Part shown: positions 24,468 through 31,216 of the stretch, in pieces | Position numbering within the stretch: position 1 is the first letter of the stretch | Layout of the letters: each line of letters begins with the position of its first letter | Assembly: GCA_017569305.1 (NCBI GenBank) | Contig: CP069418.1 | Coordinates: forward strand, 2,914,001-2,978,000 | Length of the DNA: 64,000 nucleotides | Origin: Clostridiales bacterium FE2011 | GTDB taxonomy: Bacteria; Bacillota; Clostridia; Christensenellales; Aristaeellaceae | Reading direction: 5' to 3' | Notes under the pieces: generated by a model | The model's database searches: none | What the model was told of the DNA's origin: nothing | What the model saw: the letters and a program-made list of their open reading frames with translations, nothing else | Program-made: the position numbers and the translations under genes

Positions 24468-24494
24468 GGCTCAAAAGGACTCGACCTATGACAC
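24468..24494 (-). repeat. Inverted partial copy of tRNA-Met 3' half
   Basis: The reverse complement matches the tRNA-Met segment from the variable loop through the acceptor stem (GTGTCATAGG, TCGAGTCC, TTTGAGCC), with one base missing and one substituted. It lies directly after the tRNA terminator. Confidence 0.85.
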
Positions 24495-24601
24495 GACGGG
24501 ACCCGGGGGACAGCCGCCGAGGACTGCCAGTGGCAGAAATTTCGTCGGCAGCTGTCTCAACCGAAACGAGCGATCTGTCCGGGGGACAGTCGCGACGATT
24601 G

Positions 24602-24700
24602 AGGTTGCGGGATAGGTTCGAGTCCGTGCCGGATATCAGGTTGCGTGGATAGGTTCGAGTCCGTGTCGGATATCAGGTTGCGGGACAGGTTCGACTCATA
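24602..24700 (+). repeat. Tandem T-arm-like repeat, 2.7 units
   Basis: Units of 36 and 37 bp (24602-24637, 24638-24674) and a third decayed one (from 24675). Each contains AGGTTGCG and ATAGGTTCGAGTCC, the latter equal to the T-arm of the neighbouring tRNA-Met. Between 24495 and 24601 lies GC-rich sequence with two related GGGGGACAG segments and no gene. Confidence 0.85.
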
Positions 24701-24716
24701 TCTACCCCAAACAATA

Positions 24717-24746
24717 AAACGAGACCTTCATGGTCTCGTTTTTTAT
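24717..24746 (+). terminator. Intrinsic terminator
   Basis: 10-bp perfect stem (24717-24726 with 24732-24741) and a T-run. It closes the repeat region before the comEB-like gene. Confidence 0.88.
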
Positions 24747-24774
24747 TGACCAATTGTTTTCCTTCTTCTATAAT
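24746..24774 (+). promoter_or_regulatory. Promoter of dCMP deaminase gene
   Basis: TTGACC (24746-24751), 17-bp spacer, perfect TATAAT (24769-24774). Confidence 0.8.
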
Positions 24775-24826
24775 AAAAAAGATAAGTCAAGACAATCATC
24801 AACACAACTGCAAAGGTGGGAAATAC

Positions 24827-25282
24827 ATGGATAAATGGGACAAGCGGTTCATGCAGATGGCGTTTACAATCGCAGACTGGTCCAGCTGCTTTCGCGCAGG
24901 TCGCAAAATTGGCTGTGTGATCGTCAAAGACAAGCGGATCATGACCACCGGATATAACGGAGCACCGGCGGGTATCAAAACATGCCGGGACAAGGGCGTA
25001 TGCCTTCGGGATAAACTGGGGATTCCCAGCGGCACGCAGATGGAAACCTGCTATGCAGTGCATGCGGAGCAGAACGCGATTGTTCAGGCTGCCAAGCTGG
25101 GTGTTTCCATTGACGGTGCCACGCTGTACTGCACCCATCAGCCCTGTTCCATGTGCTGCAAGATGATTATCAATTCCGGTATCCGGAGAGTGATTTACAA
25201 AGAAGGCTATCCGGATCCCTTCACGCTGGAACTGTTTGCGGAGGCAGGCGTACAGCTGGAGAGATTCGAAGAGGACATCTGA
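24827..25282 (+). CDS. dCMP deaminase (ComEB-like)
   Basis: A zinc enzyme of 151 aa that deaminates dCMP to dUMP, feeding dTMP synthesis. The catalytic HAE motif (HAEQNAIVQAA) is near residue 74, and the zinc-binding PCSMC near 108. A Cys/Thr-rich segment between them (CRDKGVCLRDKLGIPSG) matches the ComEB/dCMP deaminase family. I start at ATG 24827, since the open frame upstream includes the promoter -35. The next gene begins 26 bp downstream and is likely co-transcribed. Confidence 0.9.
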   Translation: MDKWDKRFMQMAFTIADWSSCFRAGRKIGCVIVKDKRIMTTGYNGAPAGIKTCRDKGVCLRDKLGIPSGTQMETCYAVHAEQNAIVQAAKLGVSIDGATLYCTHQPCSMCCKMIINSGIRRVIYKEGYPDPFTLELFAEAGVQLERFEEDI

Positions 25283-25308
25283 ATTCAGAGAAAAAGGTTG
25301 GACAATAA

Positions 25309-26088
25309 GTGAGATATCATATCGACACAATTCCTGTATGGGATGCCATGAAACTGGACGGTGAGTGCTTTCTCTGTGCCCTGGAGCGCAAGACGGAGCT
25401 GGGGGAAGCAGATCGTTATCTGGGCGCGTCAGTTATGGAACCAGACGTGCGTGTAAAGGTAAATGACCGGGGCTTCTGCAGGAAGCATCATGCTATGCTT
25501 TTCTCCATGAGCAACCGCCTGGGTCATGCCCTGATGCTGGAAAGCCACACCATTGAAATCCGGGAGAAACTGGCCGGGATTTCCGATAAACTGGAGAAAA
25601 CCGCAGCTCAGCTGAAGAATGCCGGAATCGGGGATAAGCTGAGCGGAAAAACAAAAACTGCTACAGATGAAATCCTGAAGCAGGCGCAGGCAGTGAACGA
25701 AATGGCAGGAAGCTGCCTGATGTGTGATACCATTGAAGAGAACATGAACCGGTATCTTCATACCTTCTTCCATCTTTATCAGAATGACGGGGAATTCCGC
25801 AGCCGGTTTGAGCAAAGCAAGGGACTGTGCCTGCCGCATTTGGGGAAACTGCTGGAGACCGCGACGCAGGAGCTTGGTGCCAAGGATCTGGGCCGGTTTG
25901 TTGAGACACTGACAAAGATGGAAAAGGAAAACATGGACCGGATACAGGAGGACATCTCCTGGTTCATCAAAAAGTTTGACTACCGGTATGAAAACGAAAG
26001 CTGGAAGAACAGCAAAGATGCGGTTGAACGCACGGTGAACAAGGTGCGAGGCTGGTGCGTAGGGAAAGAACCAAACAACAATGAATAA
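25309..26088 (+). CDS. DUF6062-like protein with two Cys/His modules
   Basis: A 259-residue cytosolic protein of unknown function that I recognise only as resembling DUF6062 proteins of Clostridia. It contains the same metal-site pattern twice: C20-x2-C23 with C57-x2-H60 (GFCRKHH), and about C136-x2-C139 with C174-x2-H177 (GLCLPHLG). Charged helical sequence lies between, partly coiled-coil-like (about residues 80-130). The duplication suggests two bound metal ions, probably zinc or an Fe-S cluster; this is inference. GTG start. Heptad-like sequence follows the stop. Confidence 0.65.
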   Translation: MRYHIDTIPVWDAMKLDGECFLCALERKTELGEADRYLGASVMEPDVRVKVNDRGFCRKHHAMLFSMSNRLGHALMLESHTIEIREKLAGISDKLEKTAAQLKNAGIGDKLSGKTKTATDEILKQAQAVNEMAGSCLMCDTIEENMNRYLHTFFHLYQNDGEFRSRFEQSKGLCLPHLGKLLETATQELGAKDLGRFVETLTKMEKENMDRIQEDISWFIKKFDYRYENESWKNSKDAVERTVNKVRGWCVGKEPNNNE

Positions 26089-26136
26089 TTAACAATGACC
26101 ATTGCGTGTCCCGGAAATGAGAAGGGAGAATGCCAG

Positions 26137-26511
26137 ATGATGACCATCAGGGAAGTCATGGAAATTGTGGATGGAAAGGTGCTTGTCGGGGCAGACAGAC
26201 TGGATGAACGGGTGGATACGGCCTGCGGATCCGACCTGATGAGCGACGTGCTGGCTTTTGTGAAAGAAAAAGCCGTGCTGATCACAGGACTGATTAATCC
26301 CCATGTGCTCCGGACATCTGAGATGCTGGACATTACCTGCATCGTCTTCTCGCGGGGGAAAATGCCCAGCGAAGAGATGCTGGAGATGGCGGAGGAAATC
26401 GGTATCACGGTGATTTCCAGTCCGCTGACAACTTATACCGCGTGCGGAGAACTGTATGTTCACGGCCTGCCTGGTACGAAAAGGAAGACAGGCGTAACAG
26501 AGGGGGTGTAA
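26137..26511 (+). CDS. DRTGG-domain protein 1
   Basis: Small protein of 124 aa made of one DRTGG-type domain, the domain of unknown function found beside CBS domains and in phosphotransacetylase N-termini. The start VMEIVDGKVLVGADRLDERVDTACGSDLMSDVLAF and the end GITVISSPLTTYTACGELYVHGLPG are typical. Start at 26137, with AGAAGGGAGA upstream. It is 3 bp from the RsbW-like gene and is the first gene of the hydrogenase-linked signalling cluster. A paralogue lies at 28872. Ligand unknown; nucleotide or redox-metabolite sensing has been suggested for such domains in general. Confidence 0.75.
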   Translation: MMTIREVMEIVDGKVLVGADRLDERVDTACGSDLMSDVLAFVKEKAVLITGLINPHVLRTSEMLDITCIVFSRGKMPSEEMLEMAEEIGITVISSPLTTYTACGELYVHGLPGTKRKTGVTEGV

Positions 26512-26514
26512 GCG

Positions 26515-26943
26515 TTGGCGTACATCCTTGAGAAAAGCTTTCCTGTGGAAGCAGGCGCATATACCACAGCCGGCGAGGCATCCACAACCATCAAAAGGAC
26601 TCTGAAACAGCTTGGCATCAGTGCGGAAGTGCTTCGGCGTGTGTCTGTTGCCTGCTATGAGGTGGAGCTGAACCTGGTTATCCACTCACTGGGCGGAACG
26701 CTGACGCTTCTGGTGGATCCGGAAAAGGTGACGCTAATATCCAAGGACGTGGGTCCCGGCATTCCGGATATTGATATGGCCATGACGGAGGGATTCTCCA
26801 CAGCCAGTGCGGAGGCACGGACGCTGGGATTCGGCGCCGGCATGGGCTTGCCGAATATGAAGCGGAACGCGACAGAATTCGATATCCAGAGTGAAGTGGG
26901 CGTCGGAACGACGATAACGATGTCGTTTGCTCTTGCAGGATAA
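26515..26943 (+). CDS. RsbW/SpoIIAB-like ATP-binding protein
   Basis: A 142-residue GHKL ATPase domain standing alone, like anti-sigma serine kinases. Conserved boxes are the N-box region VACYEVELNLVIHS (about 44-57), the G1 box DVGPGIPDIDMAM (about 77-89), and GFGAGMGLPNMKRNATEFDIQSEVGVGTTI (about 102-131). It lacks a His-kinase phosphoacceptor helix. It could phosphorylate a partner Ser/Thr or act as a switch, and no anti-anti-sigma partner is adjacent. The TTG start at 26515 is 3 bp after the DRTGG gene, behind GAGGGGG. It belongs to the cluster leading to the sensory hydrogenase. Confidence 0.8.
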   Translation: MAYILEKSFPVEAGAYTTAGEASTTIKRTLKQLGISAEVLRRVSVACYEVELNLVIHSLGGTLTLLVDPEKVTLISKDVGPGIPDIDMAMTEGFSTASAEARTLGFGAGMGLPNMKRNATEFDIQSEVGVGTTITMSFALAG

Positions 26944-26945
26944 TT

Positions 26946-26966
26946 CATCATTCACAATTCATAATT
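26946..26966 (+). repeat. Heptad array, CATAATT type
   Basis: CATCATT, CACAATT, CATAATT between two genes of the hydrogenase cluster. Confidence 0.75.
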
Positions 26967-27086
26967 TGAAGTATTGTCTGGAGATTGAGTATTAAGCAAA
27001 GACAGAGAATAAGATGAGTAACTCCGAAGGTGATTCTTTTCCCCAGGGTGAACAGATCATCAATTCGGTTATACAGGAGACAGGCT

Positions 27087-28382
27087 ATGGAACAGAAACG
27101 GTTTCATTCGGTGAGGCTGGAAGGCGATAAATGCAGGGGCTGTACGAACTGTCTGAAGCGGTGCCCGACAGAGGCAATCCGCGTCAGAGGCGGACGGGCG
27201 CACATTATTGATGAGCGCTGCATTGACTGCGGCGAATGTATCCGCGTGTGCGGTTATCATGCCAAGGTGGCCGTGACGGATCCGCTGTCCTCCATCAGCG
27301 GCTTCAAGTATAAGATTGCACTGCCCGCACCGAGCCTGTATGGACAGTTCCAGAACCTGAAGAGCATCAGCCAGGTGCTGAACGGCCTGAAACAGATGGG
27401 TTTTGATGACGCGTTTGAGGTGGCGAGGGGAGCGGACGTTGTATCCCAGGCTATCCGGGAACGCCTGAAGAATCCGGATCTGCCCAGACCGGTGATCTCT
27501 TCTGCCTGTCCTGCTATCGTGCGACTGATCCAGGTCCGTTTCCCGGATCTGCTGGATCATATTGTGGACGTACGCCAGCCGATGGAAGTGGCGGCTATGA
27601 TTGCCAAGCGGGAATATGCCCGTTCGCACGGTGTGAAGGAAGAAGAAATTGGCTGTTTCTTTATTACTCCCTGTCCGGCAAAGGTGACGGCAATCCGCAG
27701 ACCGATCGGCCACGCGAAGAGCGCGGTGGATGGAGCCATTTCCGTGCTCGAGATCTATGGCTTGCTTTCCAGCCAGATCCGGAATGCTCCGGTGGATATC
27801 AGTCTGGAAACAGCATCGGACCTGGGCGTGGGCTGGGCCAGAAGCGGCGGCGAATGCAATGCTGTAAGCCCGGAGAACTCCATGTCTGTGGACGGAATTG
27901 AAAACTGTATCCATGTGCTGGAAGAAATTGAAGATAACAGGTTGAAACACCTTGAGTTCTTTGAGGGCGCTGCCTGCACAGGCGGCTGTGTGGGCGGACC
28001 GCTGAACTTTGAAAACAACTATGTGGCACGGTCCAACGTCCGTCGCCTTGCCAGCCGGGATCAGAACCCGGAACTCAACGTGGACAATGGTATGATGACG
28101 AAGTATCCGCTGTACGACGACCTGAGCATCCTGCCGAACTCCGCGATGAAGCTGGATGAAGATCTGATGGAAGCCATGCGCAAGATGGAACGCATTGACA
28201 AGATCTATAAGGAACTGCCGGGCTTCGACTGCGGAAGCTGCGGAAGTCCGACGTGCAGGACGTTTGCAGAAGACGTTGTTCAAGGCGTTGCAACCAAAAT
28301 GGATTGTATACACATGATGAAGGAACAACTTCGTGTAATGGCCCAGCAGATGGTTGATCTTGCGAAAACAACGCGCGAGTGA
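27087..28382 (+). CDS. Putative sensory [FeFe]-hydrogenase (HydS-like)
   Basis: Protein of 431 aa. Two N-terminal [4Fe-4S] motifs (CRGCTNC, CIDCGEC; about residues 12-60) precede a hydrogenase large-subunit domain and a C-terminal Fe-S module, CGSCGSPTC with FAEDVV (about 378-395). The four H-cluster cubane cysteines appear kept: Cys141 (SSACP), Cys196 (TPCPAK), Cys297 and Cys301 (ACTGGC). The neighbouring proton-shuttle Cys of catalytic enzymes is Ala140. That substitution is known for putative sensory [FeFe]-hydrogenases (groups C/D). It has no PAS or kinase domain, so signalling must pass through neighbours. Start at ATG 27087 behind CAGGAGA. Alternative: a non-H2 redox protein of the same fold. 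Confidence 0.8.
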   Translation: MEQKRFHSVRLEGDKCRGCTNCLKRCPTEAIRVRGGRAHIIDERCIDCGECIRVCGYHAKVAVTDPLSSISGFKYKIALPAPSLYGQFQNLKSISQVLNGLKQMGFDDAFEVARGADVVSQAIRERLKNPDLPRPVISSACPAIVRLIQVRFPDLLDHIVDVRQPMEVAAMIAKREYARSHGVKEEEIGCFFITPCPAKVTAIRRPIGHAKSAVDGAISVLEIYGLLSSQIRNAPVDISLETASDLGVGWARSGGECNAVSPENSMSVDGIENCIHVLEEIEDNRLKHLEFFEGAACTGGCVGGPLNFENNYVARSNVRRLASRDQNPELNVDNGMMTKYPLYDDLSILPNSAMKLDEDLMEAMRKMERIDKIYKELPGFDCGSCGSPTCRTFAEDVVQGVATKMDCIHMMKEQLRVMAQQMVDLAKTTRE

Positions 28383-28404
28383 TCGCGACGTTGCTTTCGC
28401 GAAT

Positions 28405-28432
28405 GCATAATGCATAATGCATAATGCATAAT
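28405..28432 (+). repeat. Heptad array, GCATAAT type (left of inserted gene)
   Basis: Four perfect units of GCATAAT just before the four-helix-bundle gene. The array after that gene (28831-28851) has the same unit in reverse complement. Confidence 0.9.
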
Positions 28433-28466
28433 TACAGATGGTCAGCCGCCAGAAGTGGAGGACAAG

Positions 28467-28829
28467 ATGAAAACGGATAATCTGATTGTTGACAAAAGCA
28501 AAGAATTTGCGATCAGAGTGATTCGTTTGTACCAGCATCTTGAAGACAAAAAGCAAGGATTTGTTTTGTCAAAACAAATCCTTAGAAGCGGAACCAGCAT
28601 TGGTGCGAATGTAAAAGAAGCATCCAGAGCACAAAGCAAGGCGGATTTTATTGCAAAGATGCAGATAGCTCTGAAAGAAGCAAGTGAAACAGAATATTGG
28701 ATCGAATTGCTGATGGAAACGCAATATATTACTGAAAAAGCTGGAGCGAGCCTGCTTGAAGACTGTCAGGAACTCATCAAGATGATAATGACTATTGTCA
28801 AAACAGCAAAGGATAATCAAAGTAAATAA
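28467..28829 (+). CDS. Four-helix-bundle protein (23S rRNA intervening-sequence protein family)
   Basis: A 120-residue helical protein of the S23/IVP family (TIGR02436-like), related to the Avd accessory proteins of diversity-generating retroelements. Hallmarks are VDKSKEFAIRVIRLYQHL at the start, QILRSGTSIGANVKEASRAQSKADFIAKMQIALKEASETEYWIELL in the middle, and DCQELIKMIMTIVKTAK at the end. It is much more A+T-rich than all neighbouring genes, and it interrupts a signalling/hydrogenase gene cluster. It is bracketed by oppositely oriented heptad arrays, which suggests recent insertion as a cassette. Start at 28467 after GGAGGA. The function of free-standing members is unknown; an RNA-binding or basic-surface oligomer is likely. 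Confidence 0.85.
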   Translation: MKTDNLIVDKSKEFAIRVIRLYQHLEDKKQGFVLSKQILRSGTSIGANVKEASRAQSKADFIAKMQIALKEASETEYWIELLMETQYITEKAGASLLEDCQELIKMIMTIVKTAKDNQSK

Positions 28830-28830
28830 C

Positions 28831-28851
28831 ATTATGCATTGTGCATTATGC
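28831..28851 (-). repeat. Heptad array, inverted GCATAAT type (right of inserted gene)
   Basis: ATTATGC, ATTGTGC, ATTATGC, the reverse complement of the array at 28405-28432. Confidence 0.85.
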
Positions 28852-28871
28852 GTTTGGGGGAGGATACGACC

Positions 28872-29225
28872 ATGACTGTTAAGGAACTGTGCGAGCTGAT
28901 TGAAGCGAAGGATATGACGCCGGAAGCGGATAAGAGCGTGGAGGTTTCCTGCGGGTATACCTGCGACCTGCTGAGCTGGGTGATGGCTCACGGTACAGCA
29001 GGGATGGCGTGGGTGACTGTGCAGACTCATATGAACGTTATTGCTGTAGCCAGCCTGATGGAGATGGCTGCAGTGATTATCCCCGAAGATATTGAGATGG
29101 AAGCACCCTCGCTGGAAAAAGCCCAGAGTGAAGGAATCAACGTGCTTCAGACGCCGCTGACGGCCTATGAGATCTGCGCGCGGCTGGCGGAGGCAGGATT
29201 GCCCGGAAAGAACCGGGAGGTATAA
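28872..29225 (+). CDS. DRTGG-domain protein 2
   Basis: Second DRTGG-type protein of the cluster, 117 aa, distantly similar to the one at 26137 (shared layout ending INVLQTPLTAYEICARLAEAGLPG). The N-terminal half MTVKELCELIEAKDMTPEADKSVEVSCGYTCDLLSWVMAH carries two Cys in CGYTC. Start ATG 28872 behind GGGAGGA. It ends 3 bp before the PHP gene, so both are translated from one message. Such proteins recur next to hydrogenase genes in Clostridia and Thermotogae, but their ligand is not known. Confidence 0.72.
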   Translation: MTVKELCELIEAKDMTPEADKSVEVSCGYTCDLLSWVMAHGTAGMAWVTVQTHMNVIAVASLMEMAAVIIPEDIEMEAPSLEKAQSEGINVLQTPLTAYEICARLAEAGLPGKNREV

Positions 29226-29228
29226 AAT

Positions 29229-29921
29229 ATGTGGGTGGATCTTCATATTCACTCCTGTCTCAGTCCCTGCGCGGATGACGACATGACGCCGGCGAATATC
29301 TGCGGCATGGCGCATATCAAGGGACTGGACGCGATTGCGGTGACAGACCATAATACAGCCCGGAATCTGCCTTTTGTGAAAGAGGCAGCGGATTATTACG
29401 GCCTGATACTGCTGCCGGGAATGGAGATCACCACAAAGGAAGAAGTGCACCTGCTGGGATATTTCCGTGATGTGGATACAGCTGTGGAGGTCGGGGAGAT
29501 CTTTTCCAGCCATCTGCCGCCGATGAAAAACAAGCCGGATTTCTTTGGTAATCAGCTGGTGATGAACACGGACGATGAAACGGTTGACGTGGAAGAACGG
29601 CTGCTGATCGGTGCGACTGACCTGGACCTGGCGGAATGTACCCGGATTATCCGGGAACACGGCGGCGCGGCGGTACCGGCGCATATCAACCGGGGCCACG
29701 GGCTGCTGGTGAACCTGGGACTTTTTCCGGAAGAACCGGATTTCCCGGTGGTGGAGGTACGGCCGGAACTGCCGGTCAACGAAAAACTGATCGCCGGGAA
29801 AAAGCGGCTGTGGTCTTCAGACGCCCATCATTTAGGGGATATCCTGGAGGCAGTGAGCGAGCTTGATACTGACCGTTTTTCACTGGGCGGATTGTTTGAT
29901 CTAATCAGAAATGAAAAATGA
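29229..29921 (+). CDS. PHP-domain metal-dependent phosphoesterase
   Basis: A PHP-fold hydrolase of 230 aa. Metal-binding motifs are DLHIHSCLSPC at the N-terminus, VTDHNTARN near 39-47, the LLPGMEITTKEEVHLLGYF block near 62-80, PAHINRGHGL near 155, and SSDAHHLGDI near 198-207. Family members hydrolyse phosphoesters of nucleotides or small metabolites. In this cluster it could remove a phosphoryl group in a signalling pathway, which is inference. The stop codon falls in an ATGAAAA/ATGAAGA heptad run (29911-29924). A 12-bp hairpin at 29959-29992 probably terminates this transcript before hydC. Confidence 0.82.
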   Translation: MWVDLHIHSCLSPCADDDMTPANICGMAHIKGLDAIAVTDHNTARNLPFVKEAADYYGLILLPGMEITTKEEVHLLGYFRDVDTAVEVGEIFSSHLPPMKNKPDFFGNQLVMNTDDETVDVEERLLIGATDLDLAECTRIIREHGGAAVPAHINRGHGLLVNLGLFPEEPDFPVVEVRPELPVNEKLIAGKKRLWSSDAHHLGDILEAVSELDTDRFSLGGLFDLIRNEK

Positions 29922-29924
29922 AGA
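29911..29924 (+). repeat. Heptad array supplying a stop codon, ATGAAGA type
   Basis: ATGAAAA then ATGAAGA, followed in register by GTTAAGA. The TGA stop of the PHP gene (29919-29921) is part of it. Confidence 0.65.
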
Positions 29925-29958
29925 GTTAAGATACAGATAATGTACAGGGGTTATTGTT

Positions 29959-30001
29959 GAGGCGTGCCGGGCGAGGATGACCGGCGCGCCTCCTGCGTTT
30001 T
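29959..30001 (+). terminator. Hairpin, likely terminator
   Basis: 12-bp stem with one G-T pair (29959-29970 with 29981-29992), followed by a weak T-run (29997-30001). It separates the signalling genes from hydC. The remainder, up to 30195, holds a dyad (30044-30059), an imperfect AT-rich dyad (30066-30080) and a possible -10 (30115-30120). Confidence 0.5.
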
Positions 30002-30043
30002 GGACAGGAGCGAAGGCCGGAAGCCTTGAAAAACAAGGGGTTA

Positions 30044-30059
30044 GTTAGTCGCGTCTAAC
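30044..30059. promoter_or_regulatory. Candidate operator upstream of hydC
   Basis: GTTAGTCGCGTCTAAC is a 16-bp dyad with 14 of 16 symmetric positions, about 55 bp before the likely -10 of the hydrogenase genes. The size and GTTAG/CTAAC arms fit a dimeric repressor site. The cognate regulator is unknown. Confidence 0.4.
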
Positions 30060-30195
30060 CAAAAAGTTTAATATTTCAACCGTTAAAGCCCTTTTCTTTC
30101 AAGGGCGAATATGATAAAATCAATCGGATAGCTGTAATGGGCAGAGTCTGCCTTTACATAAGTCTCAAAAACATCCCAAGGAGGTCAAGGACTGT

Positions 30196-30666
30196 ATGCC
30201 TGACAACAAGGAAAAGTATGCAAAGCTGCAGGAAGTGATCGAGAAGCACAAGGGTGAACGCGGTGCCGTGATGCCCTGCCTGCAGGAGGCCATGAACATT
30301 TTCGGCTATGTGCCGCAGGATGTTCAGGAAATGATCGCGGACGGACTGGGCGTAACCCTGTCTGAAGTCTACGGTGTTTCCACTTTCTATTCCCAGTTCT
30401 CCCTGAAGCCTAAGGGAAAACACGTGATCGGTGTGTGCCTGGGCACGGCCTGCTACGTCAAGGGAAGCCAGAAGATCATCGAAAAGCTTTCCGAGGAGCT
30501 GAAAATCCAGCCCGGAGATACCACGGACGACGGTCTGTTCACACTGAACGCTACCCGTTGCCTGGGTGCCTGCGGTCTTGCTCCCGTTATGATGATCGGC
30601 GAAGAGGTATACGGCCGGCTGACGCCGGATCAGGTCCCCGGTATTCTCGAAACCTATCGTGCGTGA
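30196..30666 (+). CDS. hydC: Bifurcating [FeFe] hydrogenase subunit HydC (NuoE-like)
   Basis: A 156-residue thioredoxin-fold [2Fe-2S] protein equivalent to NuoE. The cluster cysteines lie in CLGTACYVKGS (about 82 and 87) and CLGACGLAP (about 122 and 126), and the N-terminal LQEAMNIFGYVPQDVQEMIADGLGVTLSEVYGVSTFY is typical. With HydA and HydB it forms the electron-bifurcating hydrogenase that couples NADH and reduced ferredoxin oxidation to H2 formation, or the reverse. Start at 30196 with AAGGAGG upstream. It overlaps the next gene by 8 bp. Confidence 0.93.
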   Translation: MPDNKEKYAKLQEVIEKHKGERGAVMPCLQEAMNIFGYVPQDVQEMIADGLGVTLSEVYGVSTFYSQFSLKPKGKHVIGVCLGTACYVKGSQKIIEKLSEELKIQPGDTTDDGLFTLNATRCLGACGLAPVMMIGEEVYGRLTPDQVPGILETYRA

Positions 30667-31216
30667 TCTGAGTCTTCACCTGCTGGATCTGGCGCAGAAC
30701 AGTATCACAGCCGGCGCGAGCCTGGTGACCATCCGTCTGACCCTGGAAGAGAACGGGATGCTGACCATGGAACTCGCGGATAACGGTAAAGGAATGAGCC
30801 CGGAGCTGCTGGCCCGGGTAACCAGTCCTTTTGCCACAACCAGGACAACCCGCAAGGTTGGACTGGGAATTCCCATGATGAAGGAGAACGCCGAAAGAGC
30901 CGGAGGCACTTTCCATCTGGAAAGTGAGGAAGGAAAGGGAACAACCCTGACCTGTTCCATGGATACCGGCAACATCGACTGTCTTCCGCTTGGGGATTTA
31001 TCCGGTACTTTGCTGAGTCTGATGCTGACCAATCCGTTGTTTCCGGATTTCCTTTTCGAGGGTAAAAGCCCGAAAGGAGAGGGAAGCTTCGATACGAGAG
31101 AGGTCAGGAATGCGCTGGGCAGCGACATCCCCTTTAACGAGCCTTCCGTGGCCGCATGGCTGAAGGAAGCGCTGGACGAGGAAATCAACTCAATCTTTGG
31201 AGGTGTATTGATATGA
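30659..31216 (+). CDS. Stand-alone GHKL ATP-binding protein in hydrogenase operon
   Basis: A 185-residue protein whose first about 105 residues form a histidine-kinase-type ATPase domain: N-box LLDLAQNSITAG, G1 ADNGKGMSPELL, a TSPFATTRTTRKVGLGIPMMKENAERAGG lid/G2 region, and EEGKGTTLTC. There is no dimerisation/phosphoacceptor helix. The C-terminal about 75 residues have no family I can name. Genes like this are known in bifurcating-hydrogenase operons of Clostridia and Thermotogae but have no established role. Alternatives are a serine kinase, a chaperone-like factor or a regulator. The GTG start overlaps hydC, and the stop overlaps the next start (ATGA). Confidence 0.82.
   Translation: MRDLSLHLLDLAQNSITAGASLVTIRLTLEENGMLTMELADNGKGMSPELLARVTSPFATTRTTRKVGLGIPMMKENAERAGGTFHLESEEGKGTTLTCSMDTGNIDCLPLGDLSGTLLSLMLTNPLFPDFLFEGKSPKGEGSFDTREVRNALGSDIPFNEPSVAAWLKEALDEEINSIFGGVLI

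Noticed and set aside
24602..24700. CRISPR array
   Set aside because: The 36-37-bp units follow each other directly without unique spacers, and no cas gene is in the window.
24746..24826. N-terminal extension of the dCMP deaminase from 24746
   Set aside because: The extension starts on the TTG of a strong -35 box and would need translation of the promoter; ATG 24827 gives the family length.
27014..27130. A 38-codon open frame (MSNSEGDSF...) overlapping the start of the HydS-like gene in another frame
   Set aside because: It overlaps the clear ribosome binding site and the first codons of HydS, has no site of its own that I can support, and no recognisable sequence.
28467..28829. Avd-type accessory gene of a diversity-generating retroelement
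   Set aside because: No reverse transcriptase, template repeat or variable repeat is visible nearby; the protein fits the wider four-helix-bundle family only.
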